Shown one piece after another: positions 8,804 to 17,240 of a stretch of 64,000 bases of DNA (its first letter is position 1; each line of letters opens with the position of its first letter). Source of the stretch: Eubacteriales bacterium (lineage in GTDB: Bacteria; Bacillota; Clostridia; Tissierellales; GPF-1); contig DAOUQF010000001.1 of the NCBI GenBank assembly GCA_030625815.1, positions 62,001-126,000 on the forward strand. The letters are read 5' to 3'. Both the position numbers and the translations under genes were made by a program. The notes under the pieces were generated by a model, which worked only from the letters and a program-made list of their open reading frames with translations, ran no database searches and was not told the origin of the DNA.

Positions 8804-8821
8804 AGTTAACTGCGGTTAACT
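8804..8821 (+). promoter_or_regulatory. Operator of the DtxR-family regulator (site 2, ahead of feoB)
   Basis: AGTTAACTGCGGTTAACT, an 18-bp inverted repeat sharing GTTAAC-N4-GTTAAC with the site before the regulator gene. Its position between feoA and feoB suggests feoB also has its own iron-controlled start. Confidence 0.7.
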
Positions 8822-8890
8822 ATGAGAATCAATTTCATTTATATGAAGTTGAAATTTATTATTAATACTCAATGAGAGATGGAGGTACAT

Positions 8891-10906
8891 ATGAAAGTAG
8901 CACTTGCAGGAAATCCGAATAGTGGAAAAACCACATTATTCAATGCAATAACCGGGAAAATTGAACATGTTGGAAACTGGGCTGGCGTTACCATTGAAAA
9001 GAAGGAAGGCGATATCAAGAAGGCGCTTAATGTAACGGGGGTTACTATGACAGCCGTTGATCTTCCAGGGGCATATTCAATGTCGCCTTTTACATCAGAA
9101 GAAAGCGTCACCAGTGAATTTGTCAAAAATGAGAATCCGGACGTGATTATTAATATCGTTGATGCAACCAATTTGAGCAGGAGCTTGTTCTTTACGACTC
9201 AATTGTTGGAATTGGATATTCCGGTGGTTGTTGCGCTAAACAAGAGTGATTTGAACAAAAAGAAAAAAACAGATATTCAAGTGAGTCAATTATCAGAGAT
9301 TCTGGGATGTCCCGTTATCGAGACGGTATCGACAAGCATGAGCGGTAATGGGCTTGAAAAGTTAATCTCAACGGTTGTTGAAGTAAAAGGGCAAGAGCAA
9401 AAGGCGCCATTTGATGCCAAAAACATGGATCTGTCGAATAAAGAATCAGTCGCGGCATCTGACAAAAAAAGATATGAGTTCATCAAGGAAATTATAGCAA
9501 GAGTTGAAAACAAACAAATACATAGCAATCGTCAAACAAAGCAAGATGCAGCGGATAGAATTATTGCGCATAAGTGGTTGGGTATTCCAATCTTTGCAGC
9601 TGTGATGTGGGTGGTATTCTCAATATCTCAAACGCATTTGGGTCCTTTGCTTGCAGATGTATTTGTAGGGTGGATCGATAGCTTTTATGGTTGGGTTCAA
9701 GGTATGTTGGGGGTTGGCGCATCACCGGTACTCTCAGCCATTCTTTTGGATGGGATCATCGGGGGTGTTGGTGCAGTCGTTGGGTTCTTGCCTTTGATTA
9801 TGGTTTTATTCTTCCTGCTGGCACTTTTAGAAGATTGTGGTTATATGGCGCGCGTTGCAGTTGTTATGGATAGATTTTTTAAACGTGTCGGGTTATCAGG
9901 AAAATCAATCATTCCAATGATCATTGGTACAGGTTGTGCGATTCCGGGTGTTATGGCGACAAGAACGATTAAGAACGAAAGGCAGAGAAGAACGACAGCG
10001 ATGCTGACACCATTTATGCCTTGTGGTGCAAAGCTGCCAGTAATTGCATTATTTGCAGGTCTATTCTTTAATGACGCTGCATGGGTAGGGACATTAATGT
10101 ACTTTATAGGTATTGCGATTATTATTCTTGGCGCTTTAATCGTAGTGAGAATTACTGGTGAAAAAAACAAAAGATCATTCTTTATTATGGAGTTGCCGGA
10201 GTATAGATTTCCGAGTATTAAAAGAGCAACAGTTTCAATGCTTTCTAGAGCGAAAGCATTCATTATTAAAGCAAGTACAATTATCTTATTATGCAATGCA
10301 ATCGTGCAAATCATGCAAACATTTAATTGGCAGTTCCAAGTGGTTGCTGAAGGAGCGGAAAATACAAGTATTCTAGCGAATATCGCTACACCTTTTGCCT
10401 TCTTATTAATTCCATTAGGGTTTGGTGTATGGCAATTGGCAGCAGCCGCGATTACGGGTTTTATTGCAAAAGAAAATGTTGTTGGTACACTTGCTGTCGT
10501 TTATTCAATTACAAATTTTATTGATACGGAAGAGCTTGTTCTTGTTTCGGGTGGGTCTGATGTAGCTGGGATCATGGGTCTAACGTCAGTTGCAGCTTTA
10601 TCGTATTTAATATTTAACTTGTTTACACCGCCATGCTTTGCGGCGATTGGCGCAATGAATGCCGAAATGGAAAATAAAAAGTGGCTTTTTGGTGGTGTTG
10701 CCTTTCAATTTGGCATGGGGTATGTCGCGTCATTCTTCACTTATCAAATTGGTACGTTGATTACAACGGGTGAATTAGGCAGTGGTTTCTTGCCAGGCGT
10801 GATTCTGGTAACAGTGATGATTGGGTACGTTGTTACTCTTGTAAGAAAAGGCGACAAGATAGCAGAAGCAAAGATGGCTGAAGCGAAGATGGCACTCAGT
10901 GCGTAG
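8891..10906 (+). CDS. feoB: Ferrous iron permease FeoB
   Basis: A 671-residue protein, normal for FeoB. ATG 8891 follows GATGGAGG. The N-terminal GTPase has G1 GNPNSGKT (about residues 7-14), the G2 region with VTIEK, G3 DLPGAYS and G4 NKSD, then a helical spacer to about 220. The membrane part contains the paired Gate motifs around FLPLIMVLFFLLALLEDCGYMAR and the conserved GCAIPGVMATRT, NERQRR, PFMPCGAKLPV and NLFTPPCFA, with Cys residues lining the proposed pore. It transports Fe(II) into the cytoplasm. The small Cys-rich protein downstream and the operators on both sides support iron regulation. Confidence 0.96.
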   Translation: MKVALAGNPNSGKTTLFNAITGKIEHVGNWAGVTIEKKEGDIKKALNVTGVTMTAVDLPGAYSMSPFTSEESVTSEFVKNENPDVIINIVDATNLSRSLFFTTQLLELDIPVVVALNKSDLNKKKKTDIQVSQLSEILGCPVIETVSTSMSGNGLEKLISTVVEVKGQEQKAPFDAKNMDLSNKESVAASDKKRYEFIKEIIARVENKQIHSNRQTKQDAADRIIAHKWLGIPIFAAVMWVVFSISQTHLGPLLADVFVGWIDSFYGWVQGMLGVGASPVLSAILLDGIIGGVGAVVGFLPLIMVLFFLLALLEDCGYMARVAVVMDRFFKRVGLSGKSIIPMIIGTGCAIPGVMATRTIKNERQRRTTAMLTPFMPCGAKLPVIALFAGLFFNDAAWVGTLMYFIGIAIIILGALIVVRITGEKNKRSFFIMELPEYRFPSIKRATVSMLSRAKAFIIKASTIILLCNAIVQIMQTFNWQFQVVAEGAENTSILANIATPFAFLLIPLGFGVWQLAAAAITGFIAKENVVGTLAVVYSITNFIDTEELVLVSGGSDVAGIMGLTSVAALSYLIFNLFTPPCFAAIGAMNAEMENKKWLFGGVAFQFGMGYVASFFTYQIGTLITTGELGSGFLPGVILVTVMIGYVVTLVRKGDKIAEAKMAEAKMALSA

Positions 10907-10915
10907 GAGGTTGGT

Positions 10916-11077
10916 ATGACGGATCTAGTTTTAGCGGGTGTGATCTTATTCATTGTTTGTTTATCGATTGCAAAAATTATTCGCGAAAAGCGCAAAGGGG
11001 TTAAATGTATTGGCTGTCCTTTTGCGGGTTGTTCAAAGAATGATTGTAGTTGCGATTCGCTGGTACAACTTAAATAG
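10916..11077 (+). CDS. FeoB-associated small Cys-rich membrane protein
   Basis: A 53-residue protein starting 9 bases after feoB, with GTAGGAGG as ribosome site. One N-terminal membrane helix (LVLAGVILFIVCLSIAKII) is followed by a basic stretch and a Cys cluster, CIGCPFAGCSKNDCSC. This is the layout of the FeoB_associated family (Pfam), found right after feoB in many Firmicutes. It may help deliver iron or stabilise FeoB; its biochemistry is not settled. Confidence 0.85.
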   Translation: MTDLVLAGVILFIVCLSIAKIIREKRKGVKCIGCPFAGCSKNDCSCDSLVQLK

Positions 11078-11126
11078 ACGATTAAATGCTTTGAGTGAAG
11101 AGTCGATCACGAAAATATATCTAGTT

Positions 11127-11157
11127 GCAGTCTGAGGGAAACCTTGGGCTGCTTTTT
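11127..11157 (+). terminator. Terminator of the feo operon
   Basis: GCAGTCTGAGG / CCTTGGGCTGC pairs over 11 bases with wobbles around a GAAA loop, followed by TTTTT. Confidence 0.8.
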
Positions 11158-11470
11158 ATTTGCTTTAAAGCTTTAGACGGACTTGGATTCTTTTCCTGGT
11201 TAGGGGTTTTATGCTCCTTGGTAATGTAATGGTGTGCGACAAGCCGGCGTTCGTCATGAGAAGGGAAAAGATCATACAAGATTTGTAATCAACCCATCAT
11301 TTGAATAGTGCTCGATGATGCGGTGGAGAATTGAGAATTATAAAAGGAATTTTTGCGTGCAAGATAAAGATCGTAGAATATAGGAGGCTTGATTTGTAGA
11401 AAATTCTGTAAATTTAAGTGATATTAGTCAGCAAATGGGTAACTTTATCTTAATGAGGAGGGTGTTTCTT
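11158..11470 (+). other. Leader region ahead of the purine-type operon, no clear element
   Basis: About 310 bases between the feo terminator and the first gene of the 17-gene run. I find no riboswitch core and no confident -35/-10 pair; the promoter of the large operon must lie here or close by. AT-rich patches at 11385-11430 are the likeliest place. Confidence 0.4.
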
Positions 11471-12037
11471 ATGAGGGTCGAAGGTGTTGTGTTGGCAGCG
11501 GGGTTGTCGAGTAGGATGGGCAACAACAAGCTTATGAAAACAATAGATCACATGCCGATGATTGAACGGGTCATTTTGAACATGCTCCCTTTTTGTGAAC
11601 GTATTATCGTGGTGGTAGGCCACCGGCGAGATGATTTGATGGCTGTACTTGGAAAAATCAGCAAAGTGGAAATAGTAGTGAATGACGATTACCAATCGGG
11701 CATGTTTTCATCGGTGAAAGCTGGATGTGAAGCAGTTCGTGGTGATCGTTTTTTTTTAACACCAGCTGATATCCCCTTTGTCAAAAGGGAAACGTATGAA
11801 GTTTTGCTGCAAACCGAAGGGGATATCGTGGTGCCGAGTGTGAATCGGAAAGCGGGCCATCCGATTCTTGTGAAAACCAGTGTGGTTTCTGGGATTGGGG
11901 ATTCGCAAGCCGAACACTTAAGAGCGTTTTTGGCGGGTATGGAAAAGACTTATGTTTGCGTTGAAGATCATGGTGTATTGATTGATATCGATACGCCGGA
12001 AGATTATGCAAAATATATCAAGGAGGGCTGCGAGTGA
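11471..12037 (+). CDS. MobA/MocA-like nucleotidyltransferase (YgfJ type)
   Basis: A 188-residue protein starting at ATG 11471 behind AATGAGGAGGG. N-terminal VVLAAGLSSRMGNNKLM is the nucleotide-binding loop of GT-A-fold nucleotidyltransferases of the MobA/MocA group, and TPADIPFV carries the metal-binding acidic residue. MocA-type enzymes add CMP to molybdopterin to give the cytosine dinucleotide used by xanthine dehydrogenase-type hydroxylases; the YgfJ subgroup is tied to selenium-dependent hydroxylases. It heads the operon, and its TGA overlaps the GTG of the first hydroxylase subunit by 4 bases, which fits a maturation role. Confidence 0.82.
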   Translation: MRVEGVVLAAGLSSRMGNNKLMKTIDHMPMIERVILNMLPFCERIIVVVGHRRDDLMAVLGKISKVEIVVNDDYQSGMFSSVKAGCEAVRGDRFFLTPADIPFVKRETYEVLLQTEGDIVVPSVNRKAGHPILVKTSVVSGIGDSQAEHLRAFLAGMEKTYVCVEDHGVLIDIDTPEDYAKYIKEGCE

Positions 12038-14118
12038 AAATCACAGATGCTGTCCATCGTGTGGATGGTGCGGGAAAGCTTAAGGGAGAGACGAAATACA
12101 TAGAAGACATGCATTTCGATAATATGCTGTATGCGAAGACCCTTAGAAGCAAGATCGCAAAGGGGAGAATAACAAATATCGAGTATCCCGAATTGCCGAA
12201 GGAGATTTTTATCATCGATGCCGAAGACATGCCAGCGAATAATGAAGTTGCGATTATTGAGCGAGATATGCCAGTATTTGCAAAAGATGCTGTCCGTTAT
12301 TTGGGTGAACCGATTGCGCTGGTGGTCGGGGAGGATAAAGATGCCATCCTCAAGTATATGTCCAAGATCAAGATCGAGTATGCGGAAGAAGAACCGGTTT
12401 GCGATTTGTCGCAAGCTGCAAAGAAACCGGACCATATCATGACTGAGCGCGCTTATGAGAAGGGGAATCTGTCTGAGATTGAGTATGACGAAAAGGTTAC
12501 GGAGATATTTGAAACGACTTATCAGGAACAGCTTTACATGGAGAAACAGGGCGTAGTGGGAACGGTTGAGGAAGGCGTAGTCACGGTGTACGGTTCGCTT
12601 CAGTGCCCGTATTATGCGCTTGGCGCGTTGAAGCATGCCATGGGAATGGATGAGACGAAGCTCAGAGTCATTCAAACGCCAACGGGAGGCGCTTTCGGCG
12701 GAAAGGAAGAATACCCTTCATTACTTGCCTGTCAGGTGGCGGCTGCGGCGTATAAGCTGAAACGCCCGGTAAGACTTGTGCTTGATAGACGCGAGGATAT
12801 GGCCTATACCACGAAGAGACATCCTTCAAAGATGGTTATTACCTCCTATATCAAAGACAAGAAGGTGCTCGGCATGGATTTTGATATTATGCTGGATGCC
12901 GGCAGCTATTTGGGACTCAGCGATGTTGTGATGCAGCGTGCGATCTTTACGATGACGGGCGGCTACAAGATCGCGAATTTGAAAATGCGTGGAAGAACCG
13001 TCAGAACGAACAATGTGTTTACGGGAGCCTTCAGGGGCTTCGGCGCTCCGCAGAGCATGTACGCGCTCGAATTGCATATGAGCCATCTTGCAAAGCACTT
13101 GGGGGAAGATCCTCTGAAATTCAGAAGAAGGCATTATGTGAAGCGGGGGGATTTAACGGCCACAAATGGCCGATTCAACGAGGAGATTTACCTGGATCGG
13201 CTAACGGATCTATTGGAGAATATGTCCGGTTATAAAGAGGCGGTTTCAAAAAAAAGAATTTTGGCAGGTTATGGCGTTTCGGTTGTTCCCCACGGCGGCG
13301 GTTTCACCGGTGACGGGGAGGCTGTTCATATCAAAGCCGTTGTAAAACTCAAAAAGGAATCGAATGGCAGGGTGACCATTTTGGTTTCGAATGTTGAAAT
13401 GGGCCAAGGCGCAATCACAACCCTTTCCAAAATTGTAGCAATAGTTCTTGAAATGGATATGGATCGCGTGGGTTATGAAACCCCAGACACCTTTAAAGTG
13501 CCGGATTCCGGACCTACAGTGGCATCACGAACCACAATGGTCGTGGGTGCGCTGCTGGCGAGGGCCGCGGCCAAACTGAAAAACAGGATGCATGAACCCG
13601 GCGAGGTGATAATTACGGAGCATTTTAAACAGCCGGACTATGTCAAATGGAACGCGGAAACGCTTCAGGGGAATGCGTATATGGCCTATTCCTGGTCCGT
13701 TCTACTCGCGCGGGTCGAAGTTGATCCGGTGAGCTATGAAGTGAAATGCACAGACATCTGGGGGGCATATGATGTAGGCGTCCCGATTGACGAGAAACTG
13801 TTGATTGGCCAGATTCAGGGAGGAATGGTTCAAGGGTTGGGTTATGCGATCATGGAGAATATGACGTCGAAAGCCGGCGGCATAGAGCAATTCACTTTCT
13901 CCAGTTACCCGATTCCGACGACGATGGACGTTCCCAAACTGCATGCGGAGTGGATTATCAATCCCTACCAAGACGGACCGTTTGGCGCAAAATCGGTGGG
14001 AGAACTTACGCTTGTAGGTGTGGCGCCGGCTGTCGCAGCTGCGATAGAAGACGCCATTGGCATTATCACTTCGGAAATCCCAGTCACACCGGAGGTCATT
14101 GAAAGGAGCCTTGTATGA
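12034..14118 (+). CDS. Molybdenum hydroxylase large subunit, xanthine dehydrogenase family (set 1)
   Basis: A 694-residue protein starting at GTG 12034 behind AAGGAGGG. It has the aldehyde oxidase/xanthine dehydrogenase domain a/b near the N terminus and the molybdopterin-binding domain after about residue 140: TGGAFGGKEE, GAFRGFGAPQ and the catalytic-glutamate loop FGAKSVGELT (about 640). It should hydroxylate a purine-like ring, taking oxygen from water, and pass electrons to the Fe-S and FAD subunits that follow. It is about 70 residues shorter than the second set (26695) and clearly a divergent paralogue, so the two enzymes probably act on different positions or substrates. Confidence 0.9.
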   Translation: MKITDAVHRVDGAGKLKGETKYIEDMHFDNMLYAKTLRSKIAKGRITNIEYPELPKEIFIIDAEDMPANNEVAIIERDMPVFAKDAVRYLGEPIALVVGEDKDAILKYMSKIKIEYAEEEPVCDLSQAAKKPDHIMTERAYEKGNLSEIEYDEKVTEIFETTYQEQLYMEKQGVVGTVEEGVVTVYGSLQCPYYALGALKHAMGMDETKLRVIQTPTGGAFGGKEEYPSLLACQVAAAAYKLKRPVRLVLDRREDMAYTTKRHPSKMVITSYIKDKKVLGMDFDIMLDAGSYLGLSDVVMQRAIFTMTGGYKIANLKMRGRTVRTNNVFTGAFRGFGAPQSMYALELHMSHLAKHLGEDPLKFRRRHYVKRGDLTATNGRFNEEIYLDRLTDLLENMSGYKEAVSKKRILAGYGVSVVPHGGGFTGDGEAVHIKAVVKLKKESNGRVTILVSNVEMGQGAITTLSKIVAIVLEMDMDRVGYETPDTFKVPDSGPTVASRTTMVVGALLARAAAKLKNRMHEPGEVIITEHFKQPDYVKWNAETLQGNAYMAYSWSVLLARVEVDPVSYEVKCTDIWGAYDVGVPIDEKLLIGQIQGGMVQGLGYAIMENMTSKAGGIEQFTFSSYPIPTTMDVPKLHAEWIINPYQDGPFGAKSVGELTLVGVAPAVAAAIEDAIGIITSEIPVTPEVIERSLV

Positions 14119-14588
14119 GCGAGTATCAATTTGTTTTAAATGGAGAGAAGAGATTTATTGATTGCGAGTTGTCGAGAAGGCTGCTGGATGTAATCCGCAT
14201 CGACGAGGGACTGACGGGAACGAAAGAGGGATGCCAGGAAGGGGAATGCGGTGCATGCCTGGTGTTTATTGACGATGAAATATTTAATTCCTGTCTGGTG
14301 CCCATGTCAAACGTGGTTGGCAAGTCGGTTGTCACCATAGAGGCATACGCCAAGACCGAGGAATACCAGCGCATCGAAAGAGCGTTCTTGGAAGCCGGCG
14401 CGGTGCAGTGCGGCTATTGCACGCCCGGGATGGTCATGGCGGTCTCTTCGCTTTTGAGAAGCGGGAAACCGTTGGATGAAGACGCGGTGCGCATGGGGCT
14501 TTCCGGAAACTTGTGCCGGTGTACGGGGTATCAGACTATTTTCGAAGCGGTCTGCAGCCTCAAAGAGAGCGGTGGACAGGATGTATAA
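14115..14588 (+). CDS. Molybdenum hydroxylase 2Fe-2S subunit (set 1)
   Basis: A 157-residue protein with two [2Fe-2S] sites: the plant-ferredoxin-type CQEGECGACLV...C in the N-terminal half, and the helical-domain pattern CGYCTPGM ... CRCTGY in the C-terminal half. It transfers electrons from the molybdenum site to the FAD subunit. Start ATG overlaps the stop of the large subunit by 4 bases, and its own stop overlaps the FAD subunit start, consistent with a translationally coupled heterotrimer. Confidence 0.93.
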   Translation: MSEYQFVLNGEKRFIDCELSRRLLDVIRIDEGLTGTKEGCQEGECGACLVFIDDEIFNSCLVPMSNVVGKSVVTIEAYAKTEEYQRIERAFLEAGAVQCGYCTPGMVMAVSSLLRSGKPLDEDAVRMGLSGNLCRCTGYQTIFEAVCSLKESGGQDV

Positions 14589-15390
14589 GAACTATCGGCC
14601 AAACAACTTGAAGGAAGCCTTGGACTGGATGGCGGAGCATAAACTGATTCCGGTTGCCGGTGGAACCGACCTTATGATCCGAGCCAGAAACTGGCAGGGC
14701 GCATCAAGAGCCATGAAAGGTGATGTGATCTACATACAGCATTTGGATGAACTCAGGTTTATAACGGAAACGGAAACGGACTATCATATCGGGGCAGGGG
14801 TAACCCAGGCTCAATTCTGCCAATGCGACATGCTGCCTGACTATGCGCGGGAAGTCGTTGGTCAGATGGCGACTCCCGCCATAAGAAATGCGGCGACAAT
14901 CGGAGGCAATATCGCCAATGCGGCAAGCGTTGCGGACCTGCTGCCGCTGTTGTATGCCGCGGATGCGAAGATTGTATTGAGAAGTCGTGACAGCCGGCGT
15001 GTGCTGCCGATTCAATCCTTTGAAATTGGAAAATACAAGACGGCGCGCAGAGCCGATGAATTGATTTTTGAGGTGATTTTGCCAAAGTTGGAAATTAGAA
15101 GAACTCTCTACAAGAAAATGGGACAAAGGAGGGCGAGCATACTTTCGAAGGTATCATTTATGGCACTGGAAGCGGAAGACGGTACACGAATTGCCATTGG
15201 AGCCGTGAATGATACCGTGGTGCGTTCAAAGGAACTTGAAAAACGGATCAATGAAGGCGGTGGCGTTAAAAGTGTGCTGGACGGCTACAAGGCCCTCTTG
15301 CATGGAAGCGACGATAAGCGCTCCACAAAACGATACAGAGAACGGGTAGTGATCAACTTATTGATGAAATGGATGGAGGAAAAACGATGA
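14581..15390 (+). CDS. Molybdenum hydroxylase FAD subunit (set 1)
   Basis: A 269-residue FAD-binding subunit of CoxM/xanthine dehydrogenase type. ATG 14581 is chosen from the upstream GGTGGACAGG and from homology: the protein should begin YKNYRPNNLKEAL. FAD contacts are PVAGGTDLMIRAR (about residues 24-36) and the TIGGNIANAASVADLLP loop (about 105-121). It accepts electrons from the 2Fe-2S subunit and passes them to NAD or another carrier. It overlaps both neighbours by a few bases. Confidence 0.9.
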   Translation: MYKNYRPNNLKEALDWMAEHKLIPVAGGTDLMIRARNWQGASRAMKGDVIYIQHLDELRFITETETDYHIGAGVTQAQFCQCDMLPDYAREVVGQMATPAIRNAATIGGNIANAASVADLLPLLYAADAKIVLRSRDSRRVLPIQSFEIGKYKTARRADELIFEVILPKLEIRRTLYKKMGQRRASILSKVSFMALEAEDGTRIAIGAVNDTVVRSKELEKRINEGGGVKSVLDGYKALLHGSDDKRSTKRYRERVVINLLMKWMEEKR

Positions 15391-15971
15391 AAAATTTGAA
15401 AGACATATTATTCTTCGGCGCGCTATGGGGACTGGCGGAAGCGACACTAGGCTTTATTCTGCACCTTGTCGCCGCTCCCATCGCAGGGCTTGTGATGTTT
15501 CCTATTGGTTTCTTCTTTATGTGGCAGGCGAGACTTCGGACCGATTCGGTCTATGCGCCGATACAGATAGCCGCGGTAGCAGCTTCAATTAAACTGGTGA
15601 ACCTATTTGTCGCACCATTGTGGATAACGGCGACGAACCCGGCGATAGCGATTCTGCTTGAAGGCGGTTTTGTGGTTGTGTTCTTGGCGAGTGCAAAGCG
15701 CAAAACGCCGATCCGATGCCTGCTGTCAACCTATGGCTGGCGATTAGGCTATTTGGCTTTTTTGTTCGTGCTTTTGTCGGCTGGATTCAAGCTCAGGCTG
15801 TTGGATGGCGGCTGGGCAAGTGTTTTTCCGTTCGTGACAATCGACGCCTTGGTGAACGCCGCGTTAGTATTCATAATCGCCAAGTACAGTCTGAAATTCG
15901 AATTCGACTTAAAACCGGCTCTTGTTGGAGCGACTGCGGTGGCTGCAGTAATCGCTACCGTGGTGGTGTAG
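15387..15971 (+). CDS. Membrane protein of unknown function in the purine-type operon
   Basis: A 194-residue hydrophobic protein starting at ATG 15387, overlapping the FAD subunit by 4 bases. I count five to six membrane segments: FFGALWGLAEATLGFILHLV, then helices near residues 35-50, 58-78, 85-100, 115-135 and 145-165, with a last hydrophobic stretch at the C terminus. The pattern and length resemble S-components of ECF transporters or small integral membrane proteins, but no family motif is recognisable. Its place between hydroxylase subunits and the XdhC-like factor suggests a substrate or cofactor transport role. That is inference. Confidence 0.6.
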   Translation: MKNLKDILFFGALWGLAEATLGFILHLVAAPIAGLVMFPIGFFFMWQARLRTDSVYAPIQIAAVAASIKLVNLFVAPLWITATNPAIAILLEGGFVVVFLASAKRKTPIRCLLSTYGWRLGYLAFLFVLLSAGFKLRLLDGGWASVFPFVTIDALVNAALVFIIAKYSLKFEFDLKPALVGATAVAAVIATVVV

Positions 15972-15972
15972 C

Positions 15973-16755
15973 ATGAAGCTTTTCAGAGAAGTGCTCGGAC
16001 TTGCCGATCAAAGGATGGCAATGGTGCTGGCTACGGTGGTCGATAAGCATGGAGACGGTCCCATTCCGCTGGCGGGAAGATTGCTGGTGGACGATGCGGG
16101 AGCCAAGCATGGCACCGTAGGCGGAGGAGCGCTGGAGGAACGGGTGATTCAGACGGCGAAAGAGCTTCTCCACGCAAGGCGGCACAAGCTTTCGAAGTAT
16201 GATTTGAGCGGGGGCTCGTCGAAGCCGGATTTCGAATCGGTACCGATGATCTGCGGCGGGCAGGTGACCATATTTTACGAATATATTTCACCGCTGCCCC
16301 AGCTGATTATTTTTGGCAGCGGCAACGTGGGCGGTGCCCTCTTGAATAAAATGCAGGGAGCGGGATTCGATTTGATCGCTTGCGACAGGATCAGCCCCGA
16401 AGCCCTTGGACAGGCACGATTTATTCGCGACGTATCGGAAGCGGTCGATCAGGTTCATAAGGACAGCTATGTGGTTATCTCAACGGGATCCCACGAGGTG
16501 GACTACACCATTTTGAAGCAAGTGGCGGAAGCGGGTAAGATGCCGTTTTATCTGGGGATGCTTGCCTCTAATAAAAAGCTGAAATCGATGCTTGAAAAAC
16601 TCAGAGGGGAAACCGGCAAAGAAATTGAGAAGATCTACAGTCCCATTGGTTTGGATATAGGCGGTGATACGCCGGATGAAATCGCGATTTCAATTGCCGC
16701 GCAACTCATTGCCAAAAAGCACGGAAAGAACGGCAATCAGGATATGAGCGGATGA
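15973..16755 (+). CDS. XdhC/CoxI-family hydroxylase maturation factor
   Basis: A 260-residue protein. The N-terminal XdhC/CoxI segment has LATVVDKHGDGPIPLAGRLL and GTVGGGALEERV. A Rossmann-type C-terminal domain begins LIIFGSGNVGGALL (about residue 113) and ends with the conserved IYSPIGLDIGGDTPDEIAISI. In this family XdhC binds the molybdenum cofactor, promotes terminal sulfuration (or, in selenium-dependent systems, selenation) and inserts it into the hydroxylase. It starts one base after the membrane protein and overlaps the NTPase gene. Confidence 0.87.
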   Translation: MKLFREVLGLADQRMAMVLATVVDKHGDGPIPLAGRLLVDDAGAKHGTVGGGALEERVIQTAKELLHARRHKLSKYDLSGGSSKPDFESVPMICGGQVTIFYEYISPLPQLIIFGSGNVGGALLNKMQGAGFDLIACDRISPEALGQARFIRDVSEAVDQVHKDSYVVISTGSHEVDYTILKQVAEAGKMPFYLGMLASNKKLKSMLEKLRGETGKEIEKIYSPIGLDIGGDTPDEIAISIAAQLIAKKHGKNGNQDMSG

Positions 16756-17240
16756 TTACCATTGTGACAGGCGGCACGAATACCTACAAGACAACCTATG
16801 TAGAAAACTTTGTTGCGGGCATGGAGAATGCCGATGGGATTTTGAGCAAAAAGAGATTCTTAGGCGAACGATTCGACGGCTATTTTGTAGAGCACATTGG
16901 CTCCGGCGTCAGTAATGGATTCTTATCGTTGAGCGTGCCCTCCGGCGATAGAATTGGAGAATTCTATGTGCAGAAAAAGGGACTCGAATTTGCGAAAAAC
17001 ATGATCAGAAAGGCGATCGAGGAAAACAAAGTTGTTGTAATCGACGAGTTGGGATTGGCTGAGCTTTCCGGAAGGCTGTTCTATGATGAACTGAAGCTGC
17101 TGATCAGCAAAGATGCTGACGCGGTACTCGTTATTCGCAAGAGGCTGCTCTGCAGATATCTGGAAAAGTTTCCGCAATTGACGGGAGCGACGATTATTGA
17201 GGTGACGATGAGTGAAAAACAAGATGAAAAATTGGATTAG
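16752..17240 (+). CDS. Small P-loop nucleoside-triphosphatase-like protein
   Basis: A 162-residue protein beginning ITIVTGGTNTYKTTYV, a degenerate Walker A (G-x4-Y-K-T-T) with a tyrosine where glycine is usual. A Walker B-like strand VVVIDELGLAELSG lies at about residue 95. The layout resembles the NTPase/THEP1 family. Proteins of this kind occur in selenium-dependent hydroxylase clusters, where accessory NTPases are expected to serve cofactor maturation. The start overlaps the XdhC-like gene by 4 bases and the end overlaps the peptidase gene by 29 bases. Exact function is unknown. Confidence 0.65.
   Translation: MITIVTGGTNTYKTTYVENFVAGMENADGILSKKRFLGERFDGYFVEHIGSGVSNGFLSLSVPSGDRIGEFYVQKKGLEFAKNMIRKAIEENKVVVIDELGLAELSGRLFYDELKLLISKDADAVLVIRKRLLCRYLEKFPQLTGATIIEVTMSEKQDEKLD

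Noticed and set aside
11158-11470. Purine or xanthine riboswitch ahead of the purine operon.
   Set aside because: I looked for the conserved three-way junction of purine riboswitches and for the leader core seen at 36304/57331; neither is present.
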